Part shown: one piece after another, positions 52,092-60,941 of the stretch | How the letters are laid out: each line of letters starts with the position of its first letter | How positions within the stretch are numbered: position 1 is the stretch's first letter | Assembly: GCA_910584965.1 (NCBI GenBank) | Contig: CAJUDZ010000009.1 | Coordinates: forward strand, 1-64,000 | DNA from: an uncultured Lachnospiraceae bacterium | GTDB lineage: Bacteria > Bacillota > Clostridia > Lachnospirales > Lachnospiraceae | Length of the DNA: 64,000 nt | Direction: 5' to 3' | Made by a program: the position numbers and the translations under genes | The notes under the pieces: model-generated | The model's input: the letters and a program-made list of their open reading frames with translations, nothing else | Database searches by the model: none | Told to the model about the DNA's origin: nothing

Positions 52092-55000
52092 ATGTTATTG
52101 TTAAAAGCAAATCCTGAATTACAGAAAGTTTTTGGAAAACTCATTAAAACAATGAAAGTTCCCGTCACATGGAACAATGTTTTTGTCATATCGAACAATA
52201 CCCTGATTCTTGCCGGAGATGTCCGTTCCCTGATTTTCAATTTCGATAACAGAAAATCTTATACGAACATCATTGAAATTCCCGAAGAAGGCGCACGTCT
52301 GCAAAGCATGCCCGCCGATTATATATTAACCAATATTATGAATATGGCTCTGTATGCTTTCGGCAAGTGGGGCGTCATAAACGGCCTGAAAGTGGAACAG
52401 GACTACACCGCGCTCAACGCGCTGTTCGCGGATGCGCTCCGCCCGGTCGGAATCGAACCGGGGTTTACCAAAGAAAACTTCCATTTTTTTAAGGGAGGGC
52501 TTCAGGTCACTTATGAAGATGCGGCGCTCGCCATTTTAAGAATGCTGAAACAGGAAGGCAAACTGAAAGAAGGCCAGAGCCTTGTGACTTCGGACGTCCG
52601 GAACAAAAACGAGGCGCCGGAACATGGAAAAAACGATGCCAAAGCCGAAGAACCGGATGAGCCGGACGATGACTACTACATGCTCGGCCTCTGGCACAAT
52701 ATGTGCTGGAAAACCGAAGCCGCCGATTTCAGAAAAACCGGCTTCGAAAATGCAGACGCCTCCAGAACCCGCATCGGTAATAACTTTTATCTGAGCAATT
52801 ATCTTTGTCCGAAATGCGGATCCAGGTTATATCTGGGTATCTATCCTCCTGGAAAAGAAATGCTGATCGAAACAGATGAAGGGCGTGTCTTCATGGCGCG
52901 TACCTATGCCTGTGATGCCTGTAATCTGTTCTATACCCCCTGTCCTAAAAAACTGATTCAGGAAGGGGACGCATACTGTCTGAAATTCGACGAAGACCGG
53001 ACCGCTTTCGAAGATTATCTCGACATTCTCGGCCGCAATGCCGAGCGGACTTCCAACTCCAATTTTAACGAATTTGAAAGCGAACGGAACCGGAAACAGG
53101 GTAAAGACAATAACGACGCCGGTTCCAAAAAAGCGTCGGAGAAAAAAAGCCTGAAAGAACACCTCGCCGAACGTCTCTCCTCCGGCGCCAAAAACAAGAA
53201 GGCGCAGGAAGAGGAAAACCAGAGGCCTGAAATAAAGAAGACGGATGATACCGCCGTACGGACGGAAAAAAGCCCTGCGCCCGGCCCGGCCGAACCGGAG
53301 TCTGCTCCCCGAAAGGCCGCTTCGTCCGAACCGGAAATGGCTGTTCCTTCAAAAACCGCTTCGACGGCTTCCCAGGCAGCAGATGCCCAAAAAAGCGATA
53401 CCGGCGGCAAACCGGCCCCTGAGGCGGCAGACACCGTGCAGACGCCGGATAATCACCGGACACAGACACAGGATGCGGATCCCGCAAAGGCTGCCGCGCC
53501 GGCCGAACCTGAACCGCCGCAGCCGGATCCCTTACCCGCCGCCTTCCGCCTCGCCGGAAAAACTACCGACGAACTGCGGACTATCCTGTCCGGCCTGTCC
53601 CGTAAGCAGAACAGTTCCCCGGAACAGGCAGAAAGCGACGCACGCTACCGGAAAGTCGTAGAAGAAGTGCTTGCCGAAAAACTGACCGCCAAATACGACG
53701 CCCGCGTCCGGACACTGAACAATCTCTCGTCCAGACAGCTTTCCGATCTGAAGACGCAGATTGAAAAAGAAGCGGTTCTTTCCGAAGATAAAAAGAAGCA
53801 GTATCTCCAGAAAATCAACGGCCGCCTTTTTCAGGAAGAGGAAAAGGCACTGGCGCAAAAAGTAGAACTGTGCAGAAACAGAAGTTACGCCGAAATCGGG
53901 CGCATGATAGAAGATATAGAAAAACGCAGCCTTCCGGACGAGCTGAAACAGGAAACGGTTCAAAAATTAAAGCAGTTCCAAAAAGAACGCGCCGAACAGG
54001 AAGTTGCACAGCTGATCGAACATTTGCCGCTCCATCTGGACAGAAAGCAGCTCGCCTCATACCTTGATAAAATTAACCAATATCAGGATGTGGACATTAC
54101 CCCTTACCGGAAACAGTTGGAACAGCGAAAGGACATGGCGGAAAAAGAAGAAATCACCGCCATGATCAGGCGCGGCGGCAAAAAAGACCGGAACGCATTA
54201 TGGAACCTGTACGAACAGCTGCAGAAACAGGATTATAAAGAGGAAAACAAAGCACCTTTCCTTGAAAAAATATATGCCAAAATCCAGCAGATGGACGAGG
54301 CCAGAATCGAACAGATCTGCCCCAGCATTATGACGCTTTCCTACACCAATGCCCTGAAAGCCTATGACCGGATCAGTCAAGGCATGTTTCTTCCTGAGCT
54401 GAAAGTCAATACACTGGAAATGATCAAAAGGCGTCTTACCAGACTGAAAACCGATGAAAGCGTCCAGTTAATGCGAAAAATAAAACATGATCTGGAAGAA
54501 AGCCTCCCGCCTGACTACACTTTCTATTATTACAACGCGCGGGAAGAGATGAAGCGGACACCGGAACCTTCCGCCAGCACTTCCGTACAGGCCGACCTCT
54601 ATGGAAAAGACGAAGAACTGGATGCGGAAAATCACCGGGAAGCCATGCTGTGCGCCATCAACGGTTATGCCGCACAAAGAGGCCCCTACGAATATCCTCT
54701 GATGGTATGCGATACCTCCCGGAACCAAAACGGCAAAGAAGGTTTTGTCCTTACCCCGGACCATATTTTCTACCATACCCTTTTCCGTTCCGGTGTTATC
54801 AATATCGCGGATATCGAAGAAATACATCCCGGACGGAAACTCTTTGCCAAAGGCGTTTACGTGAAATATTTTGACGGTTCCAAAGAAAAACTTCCGAATC
54901 CGATTGCCTCTAAGGACTGGCCCGCTTTTGCGGCTGTGCTGTATGATTTTATCATCTATCTTCAGGAGCGGCCGGAATCCAGAAGCCTTGAATATATGGC

Positions 55001-55097
55001 AAAAGAAACGCATGACGTAAAATGCTGCTACCGCTGCGGCTTTGTATACAAGACCGGCAATGTCTGTCCCAAATGCGGCAGTAAAACAAACCGGTAA
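52092..55097 (+). CDS. Large zinc-ribbon, helical-repeat protein of unknown function
   Basis: A 1001-residue protein starting at the ATG 52092 (AGAGGTGG upstream; the frame is open 19 codons further). Layout: an N-terminal alpha/beta domain of about 190 residues; a four-Cys zinc ribbon (CPKCG near 239, CDACN near 274); a charged low-complexity linker rich in Ala, Glu, Pro and Lys (about 330-500); five or so related helical units of about 55-65 residues (about 520-850) with recurring pattern Leu-x-x-x-Ile then LP-x-E-x-K; a PH-like beta module (GFVLTPDHIFYHTLFRSGVINIADIEEI, about 890-950); and a terminal CYRCG...CPKCG zinc knuckle. No membrane helix or signal. It could be a large scaffold. Not recognised as a named family. 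Confidence 0.7.
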   Translation: MLLLKANPELQKVFGKLIKTMKVPVTWNNVFVISNNTLILAGDVRSLIFNFDNRKSYTNIIEIPEEGARLQSMPADYILTNIMNMALYAFGKWGVINGLKVEQDYTALNALFADALRPVGIEPGFTKENFHFFKGGLQVTYEDAALAILRMLKQEGKLKEGQSLVTSDVRNKNEAPEHGKNDAKAEEPDEPDDDYYMLGLWHNMCWKTEAADFRKTGFENADASRTRIGNNFYLSNYLCPKCGSRLYLGIYPPGKEMLIETDEGRVFMARTYACDACNLFYTPCPKKLIQEGDAYCLKFDEDRTAFEDYLDILGRNAERTSNSNFNEFESERNRKQGKDNNDAGSKKASEKKSLKEHLAERLSSGAKNKKAQEEENQRPEIKKTDDTAVRTEKSPAPGPAEPESAPRKAASSEPEMAVPSKTASTASQAADAQKSDTGGKPAPEAADTVQTPDNHRTQTQDADPAKAAAPAEPEPPQPDPLPAAFRLAGKTTDELRTILSGLSRKQNSSPEQAESDARYRKVVEEVLAEKLTAKYDARVRTLNNLSSRQLSDLKTQIEKEAVLSEDKKKQYLQKINGRLFQEEEKALAQKVELCRNRSYAEIGRMIEDIEKRSLPDELKQETVQKLKQFQKERAEQEVAQLIEHLPLHLDRKQLASYLDKINQYQDVDITPYRKQLEQRKDMAEKEEITAMIRRGGKKDRNALWNLYEQLQKQDYKEENKAPFLEKIYAKIQQMDEARIEQICPSIMTLSYTNALKAYDRISQGMFLPELKVNTLEMIKRRLTRLKTDESVQLMRKIKHDLEESLPPDYTFYYYNAREEMKRTPEPSASTSVQADLYGKDEELDAENHREAMLCAINGYAAQRGPYEYPLMVCDTSRNQNGKEGFVLTPDHIFYHTLFRSGVINIADIEEIHPGRKLFAKGVYVKYFDGSKEKLPNPIASKDWPAFAAVLYDFIIYLQERPESRSLEYMAKETHDVKCCYRCGFVYKTGNVCPKCGSKTNR

Positions 55098-55139
55098 ACA
55101 GATTGGAACATCTGCCGATGCAGACAGATGGGAATCAGA

Positions 55140-55350
55140 ATGAATACCATATCATTTCCGGCAAAAATTGCCGCCCTGATCTCAGGAGAAACTTATCAGA
55201 CGGATGAGATCGGCATGTCCGATGCTTCCGTCCTCCTGTTTGAGGACAAAGTGCTGAAAATACAGGAGAGCAATGAAGAAGCCTTCAACGAATACCGCAT
55301 GCTGACATGGCTGGGCGGAAAGCTTCCGGTTCCGAAAGTATTCGCCATTG
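55140..55350 (+). pseudogene. Truncated aminoglycoside phosphotransferase remnant, N-terminal part only
   Basis: About 70 residues (start MNTISFPAKIAALISGETY) match the N-terminus of APH(3')-type kinases: an EIGMSDASVLLFEDKVLKI nucleotide-binding segment and EYRMLTWLGGKLPVPKVF. The similarity stops near 55350, exactly where the stop codon of the minus-strand acyltransferase gene lies (55353); beyond this the frame runs antisense to that gene. The catalytic HGD and DFG parts are absent, and no remainder was seen on the far side of the acyltransferase. The gene was therefore cut, probably by insertion or deletion. Confidence 0.75.
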
Positions 55351-55352
55351 TT

Positions 55353-56471
55353 TTAGATTCTTACAAACAATTTTCTCATCACCGCAGACATTTTGCCCAG
55401 CAATATCGCCGCATAATAGGACAGAATAAAAATAGGTACAATCAGACACAAATACAACAGAGTACCGTTTACCTGCCATCCCCGCATATGCAGCAGGTTT
55501 TGAACCGCTATCGGCATGCTCCATACGAAGAGGCCGTGCATGAGATATATGTAATAGGAAGAGCGGCCGTACGCCTTCAGAATTTTCATAATCCGGCTCT
55601 TTCCAAAGCTGTCTTCATTTCGTTTTTCCATGAACCGCAGACATTTCAGCAAATGACAGCCCAGAAGCCCCATTATGAACGGCGCTGTAACGAAAGCCAG
55701 CTTCCATTCCGAAAAAAATACGATCAGAAGCAGCAGCGCATCCAAAACGCTCAGTATTTTATCCGCTGTGATGCTTTCCGGTTCCTTCTCAAAATACAGC
55801 GAAGCCCCGAGCAGAAAACAGCCCATTTGGTTCACAAAACTGAAATAGACAAATCCATTGTTATTCAGTACGGCATATCCATACTTTTCCCTGGTCAGCA
55901 CATACAGACCGGTTATGCAGACAATCGCTGCCGTCTCTGCAAACCACGGAATATATTTTACAAAGTTCTGCCGTCTCTTTGCCATAAACCGATAGCAAAA
56001 CGGCGCCGCCAGATAAAATACGGCGAGCGTTCCCAGAAACCATCCTCCGCCCGCCACATTATTATTGCAGAAAGGAAGAAGTCCCTGTAACAGCAAAAGA
56101 TTACATAAAACAGACAGCGGCTCTCTGTTTACCGCAAACCCAATATTTGTTCCGAACAGGGCAAGAGATATGGTATTTAAAACATAAATCAGGAAAATGG
56201 ATATATACCATCCCGGAATGACTGCCATAAGCCGTTTTTTATAGAACTTCCGGCAAGTATGCTCCCCGTCCGCAAGCCGTTCCAGAGACATCATGGACGT
56301 CATCCCGGAGATCACAAAAAACAGCTGGCATCCCATCTGGCCGACAGCAAAGATTTCCAGCCAGGAACTTATGCCGTCAAATTTCTGTCTCGAATGCACC
56401 AGAATGATCATCCAGATCGCAATTCCTTTTAAAATATCAAATGTTGACCAATGTTTATGACGAGTCTCCAT
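55353..56471 (-). CDS. Acyltransferase family 3 membrane protein
   Basis: An integral membrane O-acyltransferase of about 372 residues with around ten hydrophobic segments. The N-terminus has the family signature FDILKGIAIWMIILVHSRQ with its His, followed by GCQLFFVISGMTSMMS. The C-terminal half includes SSYYIYLMHGLFVW. Such enzymes acetylate or succinylate surface polysaccharides. The ATG at 56471 is preferred over a TTG at 56480 because of the GGAGAAAGG spacing. Its end abuts the truncated phosphotransferase remnant. Substrate unknown. Confidence 0.85.
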   Translation of the reverse strand: METRHKHWSTFDILKGIAIWMIILVHSRQKFDGISSWLEIFAVGQMGCQLFFVISGMTSMMSLERLADGEHTCRKFYKKRLMAVIPGWYISIFLIYVLNTISLALFGTNIGFAVNREPLSVLCNLLLLQGLLPFCNNNVAGGGWFLGTLAVFYLAAPFCYRFMAKRRQNFVKYIPWFAETAAIVCITGLYVLTREKYGYAVLNNNGFVYFSFVNQMGCFLLGASLYFEKEPESITADKILSVLDALLLLIVFFSEWKLAFVTAPFIMGLLGCHLLKCLRFMEKRNEDSFGKSRIMKILKAYGRSSYYIYLMHGLFVWSMPIAVQNLLHMRGWQVNGTLLYLCLIVPIFILSYYAAILLGKMSAVMRKLFVRI

Positions 56472-56533
56472 CGCTGCCAATACCTTTCTCCGTAATATAC
56501 CGTTATTATGTCCGCCGTGTTTCGCATATGGCT

Positions 56534-56561
56534 ATTTTAGCATATAAAAAGGCATTAGCAA
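56534..56561 (-). promoter_or_regulatory. Promoter of the acyltransferase gene
   Basis: Minus strand TTGCTA (56556-56561), 16-base spacer, TAAAAT (56534-56539) with an extended TGC before it. Confidence 0.6.
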
Positions 56562-56583
56562 AAGAGAAAATTCTAAGGAATTT

Positions 56584-56619
56584 ACTCAAAAATTTTCTCG
56601 GGAAATTTTCCTTTTGAGT
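56584..56619. promoter_or_regulatory. Palindrome between divergent acyltransferase and queT promoters
   Basis: ACTCAAAA/TTTTGAGT (8-bp arms) enclose a second AT-rich inverted repeat around TCGGG. It sits just upstream of both promoters and could be a regulator site or a small hairpin; no gene ends here, so it is not an ordinary terminator. Confidence 0.4.
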
Positions 56620-56636
56620 TCATGTTACATCAAGGC

Positions 56637-56664
56637 TTGACATTTCTCCAATTCCCTGTATAAT
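56637..56664 (+). promoter_or_regulatory. Promoter of queT
   Basis: TTGACA (56637-56642), 16-base spacer, TATAAT (56659-56664), both perfect. It leaves a structured leader of about 90 bases before the ATG at 56763. Confidence 0.88.
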
Positions 56665-56709
56665 AAAAATTCGGAAAAACTCACGAACCAACGTTTTTCC
56701 AAATCATAA

Positions 56710-56753
56710 CGTCAGTTCGAGACCTTCCTGACGAAAAACAAAACTAAAGGAGA
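56710..56753 (+). ncRNA. Probable preQ1-I riboswitch upstream of queT
   Basis: A short hairpin CGTCAG/CTGACG encloses a loop beginning TTCGAG and ending ACCTTC, followed by an A-rich tail AAAAACAAAACTAAAGGAG that runs into the ribosome binding site. This is the layout of class I preQ1 riboswitches (stem, C-containing loop, A-rich tail ending in ACUAA). CCTT of the loop can pair with AAGG of the ribosome binding site, suggesting translational control. The gene downstream encodes a QueT-type queuosine-precursor transporter, which supports the call. The loop differs from the best-known consensus. Confidence 0.55.
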
Positions 56754-56762
56754 CAACAAAAC

Positions 56763-57323
56763 ATGAAAAAACAATCTATCAACCAGACGGTTCCTGTCCG
56801 AATCGTCCCTTCCCTTTCCGTGACCACAATGGTTCAGGCCGCAATGATCGCCGCCCTTTACGTCGTATTGACTTTTATTGCCAATGCGTTCGGGCTCGCA
56901 AATCATGCAATCCAGGTGCGCATTTCCGAAGCGCTCACCATTCTGCCCTATTTTACGCCGGCCGCCATACCCGGCCTGTTCCTCGGCTGTCTGATCAGCA
57001 ATATCCTGACCGGCTGCATACTGCCCGATATTATTTTCGGCAGCCTTGCCACTCTGGCCGGCGCGCTCGGTACTTATGCGCTCAGAAGATGGAAATGGTG
57101 CGCACCCGTTACCCCAATTCTGGCCAATATCCTGGTCGTACCGCTCGTTTTAATCTACGGATACGGTTTTCTGATCGAGGGTGCATCTCTGCTTTACTGC
57201 TATCTCTACTATGTCATTACGGTCGGCATCGGTGAGATTATTTCCTGCGGCTTTTTGGGCATGGGTTTACTGTTTACACTGGAAAAATATACCGGGAAGA
57301 TTTTCCCGAAACAGAACGTCTGA
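56763..57323 (+). CDS. queT: QueT-type queuosine precursor transporter (ECF S component)
   Basis: A 186-residue membrane protein with five to six hydrophobic segments. The family signature is VRISEALTILPYFTPAAIPGLFLGCLISNILTG, and the C-terminal half contains YYVITVGIGEIISCGFLGMGL. QueT proteins are substrate-binding components of ECF transporters for queuosine precursors such as preQ1. A good AAAGGAG lies ten bases before the ATG. The shared ECF ATPase/T component is not in the window. Confidence 0.92.
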   Translation: MKKQSINQTVPVRIVPSLSVTTMVQAAMIAALYVVLTFIANAFGLANHAIQVRISEALTILPYFTPAAIPGLFLGCLISNILTGCILPDIIFGSLATLAGALGTYALRRWKWCAPVTPILANILVVPLVLIYGYGFLIEGASLLYCYLYYVITVGIGEIISCGFLGMGLLFTLEKYTGKIFPKQNV

Positions 57324-57356
57324 TACATCTGCGTATAAGTGCAATATCCTATAAAA

Positions 57357-57380
57357 AATCGCCGCTCGGCAGCGGCGATT
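57357..57380. terminator. GC-rich hairpin downstream of queT
   Basis: A perfect 10-bp stem AATCGCCGCT/AGCGGCGATT with loop CGGC, 34 bp after the queT stop. The T run is on the minus strand only, so on the plus strand it may serve as mRNA end protection before the next terminator. Confidence 0.6.
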
Positions 57381-57442
57381 ACAAGAATGCTTCGCATTCT
57401 CCCCTGAAATGGTTTCTGCTGCGGCAATTTCCTATTATATAA

Positions 57443-57480
57443 AAAATGAAGTGTGGATTTCTGCCCACACTTCATTTTGT
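57443..57480 (+). terminator. Terminator of queT
   Basis: A perfect 14-bp stem AAAATGAAGTGTGG/CCACACTTCATTTT with an 8-base loop, followed by TTTTG. The remaining 135 bp before the helicase gene is AT-rich and shows no clear promoter. Confidence 0.85.
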
Positions 57481-57615
57481 AGTTTACCACATTTTAAAAT
57501 TACAGTCTACTATTTTTTCTGCTTTTCTATAAAATAAAGATAACGGTTCGGCAAACAGCCTGGACCGGTTCTCGCGGGAATCTCTGAAAACCAGCACAAA
57601 GAAAGGATAACGCAC

Positions 57616-60600
57616 ATGAAAATGGGACTATCTGAACAGGACGAAGAAGCTTACCTCGCCAAAACGCTTTCCGTCGTCCGCAGCAATGTGGAAAATTATC
57701 GCAAAGAGGCTTCAAGAATGCAGGACGATATTGATGAAATGCTGGCGCATTATCACGATAACGATACCGAAGTTCTCACAATTCTCAACAATACGGTCAC
57801 TCTGCACGATCATATGAAACGGGCTCTTTTGCGAAACGAAAAAGCCCTTATCAAACCGTATTTCGGACGAATTATTTTTCAGGACGAAAAACTGCGCAAA
57901 AAAGAATCCATCTATATCGGCAAGGGCGGCATCTCTTTGGACACGACCCATTGGATGGTCGTTGACTGGCGCGCCCCGGTTGCCAACGTCTATTACGAAA
58001 ACGGGCTTGGAAAATGCAGTTATTCCGCACCGGACGATGTGCAGATTCCCATCGATCTGGAACTGAAACGCACTTATGAGATCGAAAACGGAAAACTGCT
58101 CGACTTTTTCGATACGGAAGTGATCGCAAACGATGATCTGCTGACAAAATATCTGGCCAAAAACAAACAGGCCGTATTGGGCGAAATCATCGCAACCATT
58201 CAGAAAGAACAAAATAAAATTATCCGTAAATCGCCTTACCACAATATGATCGTGCAGGGCGTTGCCGGTTCCGGTAAGACCACCGTCGCCATGCACCGGA
58301 TTTCCTTTATCCTGTATAATTACGCCGATCGCTTCAAACCGGATGATTTCTACATTGTCGGCAGCAACCGGATTCTGCTCAATTATATAACGGGCGTTCT
58401 TCCTGATCTGGATGTTTACGGCATTCGGCAAATGACGATGGAGCAGCTCTTTGTACGCCTCCTGTATGAAGACTGGGATGATAAAAAATACAGCATTGCG
58501 AACGTCGGCCAGCGCATGGGAAACAACATCAAAGGCACGCTTCTGTGGTTTCGCGACCTGGAAGCTTACTGCCGGGAGCTGGAATGGAAAACCATACCGC
58601 GGGAATCCGTTTTTCTGAATCCCCGCCAGTTTGTCGAAGGCATACAGAATGGAAAAACAGGTGTTTTTGATATGACCGTCGGTCAAAAAGTTCTCCCCGG
58701 AGATTTAAAAGAGCTTGTTTCCAAAGAGACTATCGAACGCTATATCCAACAAAATCCGTCCGTATCCGTTCAAAGCAAAATCAATATGTTAAATGAACGG
58801 CTTTTCACAAAAATAAAAGACGAATTTCTCGGAAAAGGAGTCTCTTACACGGAAAATGAGAGAAAAGCGATTCGAAAAGCCTACCGCGGACGGTATGGCG
58901 GCAGGGTCTGGAAACAATCCCTTTACGATTTGTACCATGATTTTCTCATAAAACAATCCGCAAAGGGATATGACGTGGGACTCCCGGACAGGGCGTTCGA
59001 TGTTTACGATCTGGCCGCCCTCGCTTATCTGTATAAGCGGGTAAAAGAAACGGAAGTCATCAGCGAGGCGCATCACGTCGTCATCGACGAGGCTCAGGAT
59101 TTTGGCATGATGGCGTACAGCGTTCTGAAATTCTGCATCAAAGACTGCACTTATACGATCATGGGGGATGTTTCCCAGAATATTCATTTCGGATATGGCC
59201 TTGCGGATTGGGAAGAGCTGAAAAACCTGATGATCACGGACGCAATGGACAATTTCGGCATCCTGAAAAAAAGCTACCGCAATACGGTGGAAATCTCGGA
59301 GTTTGCGGCAAAAATTCTGCATCACGGGCAGTTTTCCATCTATCCGGCCGAACCGATCATCCGTCACGGCAGTCCGGTAAGTCTTCTGTATGTTGCGGAA
59401 AAAGAAGCGCAGTTTCAAAAAGCCGCTTCGATCTGTGAAGAATGGCAGAAAAAAGGCCTTGATACAATCGCGGTCATATGCAGGAACCAAAATGCCGCCG
59501 AAACTGCCGCAGACCATCTGCGTAAATACATTGACGTCATAGAAAGCGATCTGGAAAAAGCCGTTTTCGGGAGCGGCATCATGACGCTTCCGGTCGAATA
59601 TACAAAGGGGCTTGAATTTGACGCGGTACTCATCCTGAATCCGACAAGAGAAGAATACCCTGTCGATGACGGACACGCCCGGCTTTTGTATGTGGCTGCG
59701 ACCCGCGCGCTGCATGAACTGTGCATTCTCCACGACGGTAACCTGACCGGACTGATCGCGGATCCGCTTCCCGAAAGAATAACTAATGTTATTGAAAATG
59801 TCGAAACTGCAGTAAAAGACCGTCTGACCGCGGCGGGTAAATCCACTGTCAAAACCCCCGGCGAGTCTTCCGCACCCGGACGGACCGCCGCTCCTCCTTC
59901 CGGTCACCAAAAGCCCCGGTCCTCCGCCCCGGAAAAAAACATCGCACGGCCTTCTGCATCCGGGAAGCACATTGCCCGGCTTTCCGCGCCGGAAAAACAT
60001 ACCGCACGTCCCTCCGCAGAAGGAAAAAACATCTCCCGGCCCTCTGCGCCGGAAAAACGCATCGCACGGCTTTCCGTCCCGGAGAAAAACATCGCACGGC
60101 CGGTCACAGTGGGAAAACCCGTTATCCGCAGGCCGGACGGCTGTCCCGGAAAGAGGGCCTGTGTGACTGCTTCCGGTGCGAAATATTCAGCAGGTTTTTC
60201 CTTTGGAGATATGCCGCCTACGGAAACGCTGCGGCCGGCCGGCCATTCCAAAATCGACCTCGCCGTACGCTGGGCCGCAAAAGAAGCAGACGGCCTTTAC
60301 CTGCAGAGCCGCTATGGTACCCTGCGCCTCAGCCCGGTTGGAAACGCTATCGTTCGGATTACTTTCGTAAAAGACCGGCAAATGCCGGCCGCCCCGCATC
60401 CTGCGATTGCAGTCAGCCATATCGATAGGACATGGATGTACCGGGACAGCAGCGGCGCGGTGGATCTGCTGACCGACGAATTGTGTTTACGGGTCGATAA
60501 AACCACCGGGGCCATTCAATATATGACGAGGGATAAAAAGCTGCTGCTTTCTGAGCGAAACAAAGAATGCCGCCAGATCGAAATCGGACCGGGCGGCAGC

Positions 60601-60921
60601 ATGAGAACATGGCTTTTCCTGGATTTTCAAAAAAATGAAACGCTGTACGCCATGGGCGGACAGGAGCAGGACAGCATAAAACTGCGCGGCTGTGCAAAGT
60701 ATATTTCCCATGCCTCCGGTGCCGGAGAACTTCCTTTACTGCTCTCCGACCACGGCTACGGGCTCCTTCTGGCCACGGAAGGCCCTGCTGTCTGCTGCGA
60801 TATCTCCACTTACGGTTCTTATCTTTACACGGAAGAAGCCGCTGTTGATTACTATTTCATCTGCGGAAAACGGCCAAATACAATCGTAAATGCCTGTGAA
60901 TATCTTCTCGGCAGATTATAG
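57616..60921 (+). CDS. HelD-like helicase fused to a GH31 N-terminal beta-sandwich domain
   Basis: An 1101-residue protein. Residues 1-745 form a complete HelD-type superfamily 1 helicase: an N-terminal coiled arm (EQDEEAYLAKTLSVVRSNVENYRKE), SLDTTHWMVVDWRAP, Walker A GVAGSGKT (215-222), Walker B DEAQD (491-495), KSYRNTVEI, GLEFD (665-669) and YVAATRA (692-698). HelD displaces DNA and recycles stalled RNA polymerase. Normal HelD is about 700-780 residues. Here a linker of six to seven decapeptides (consensus SAPEKNIARP, residues 770-840) leads to a domain (about 885-1101) that matches the galactose-mutarotase-like N-terminal domain of GH31 alpha-glycosidases (GTLRLSPVGNAIVRITF; ETLYAMGGQEQDSIKLRG; LLLSDHGYGLLLATEG). 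The GH31 catalytic barrel is absent. AAAGGA precedes the ATG. Confidence 0.85.
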   Translation: MKMGLSEQDEEAYLAKTLSVVRSNVENYRKEASRMQDDIDEMLAHYHDNDTEVLTILNNTVTLHDHMKRALLRNEKALIKPYFGRIIFQDEKLRKKESIYIGKGGISLDTTHWMVVDWRAPVANVYYENGLGKCSYSAPDDVQIPIDLELKRTYEIENGKLLDFFDTEVIANDDLLTKYLAKNKQAVLGEIIATIQKEQNKIIRKSPYHNMIVQGVAGSGKTTVAMHRISFILYNYADRFKPDDFYIVGSNRILLNYITGVLPDLDVYGIRQMTMEQLFVRLLYEDWDDKKYSIANVGQRMGNNIKGTLLWFRDLEAYCRELEWKTIPRESVFLNPRQFVEGIQNGKTGVFDMTVGQKVLPGDLKELVSKETIERYIQQNPSVSVQSKINMLNERLFTKIKDEFLGKGVSYTENERKAIRKAYRGRYGGRVWKQSLYDLYHDFLIKQSAKGYDVGLPDRAFDVYDLAALAYLYKRVKETEVISEAHHVVIDEAQDFGMMAYSVLKFCIKDCTYTIMGDVSQNIHFGYGLADWEELKNLMITDAMDNFGILKKSYRNTVEISEFAAKILHHGQFSIYPAEPIIRHGSPVSLLYVAEKEAQFQKAASICEEWQKKGLDTIAVICRNQNAAETAADHLRKYIDVIESDLEKAVFGSGIMTLPVEYTKGLEFDAVLILNPTREEYPVDDGHARLLYVAATRALHELCILHDGNLTGLIADPLPERITNVIENVETAVKDRLTAAGKSTVKTPGESSAPGRTAAPPSGHQKPRSSAPEKNIARPSASGKHIARLSAPEKHTARPSAEGKNISRPSAPEKRIARLSVPEKNIARPVTVGKPVIRRPDGCPGKRACVTASGAKYSAGFSFGDMPPTETLRPAGHSKIDLAVRWAAKEADGLYLQSRYGTLRLSPVGNAIVRITFVKDRQMPAAPHPAIAVSHIDRTWMYRDSSGAVDLLTDELCLRVDKTTGAIQYMTRDKKLLLSERNKECRQIEIGPGGSMRTWLFLDFQKNETLYAMGGQEQDSIKLRGCAKYISHASGAGELPLLLSDHGYGLLLATEGPAVCCDISTYGSYLYTEEAAVDYYFICGKRPNTIVNACEYLLGRL
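59923..60132 (+). repeat. 30-bp tandem coding repeat (decapeptide linker)
   Basis: Six 30-bp units (59923-60102) plus a degenerate seventh encode S-A-P/x-E/G-K-N/H-I-A-R-P/L. Units alternate partly between PEK and xGK types, suggesting a 60-bp higher-order repeat. The linker is basic, Pro-rich and likely unstructured. Confidence 0.85.
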
Positions 60922-60941
60922 CCGGCCGCTTCACGCTGTCG

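Noticed and set aside
55353..56090. Plus-strand frame continuing after the phosphotransferase remnant
   Set aside because: The continuation is antisense to the acyltransferase gene and loses all kinase similarity, so the gene was annotated as a remnant ending near 55350.
57712..60000. Long minus-strand open frames (324 and 403 codons) inside the helicase gene
   Set aside because: Antisense to a helicase with all motifs intact; no binding site or recognisable domain.
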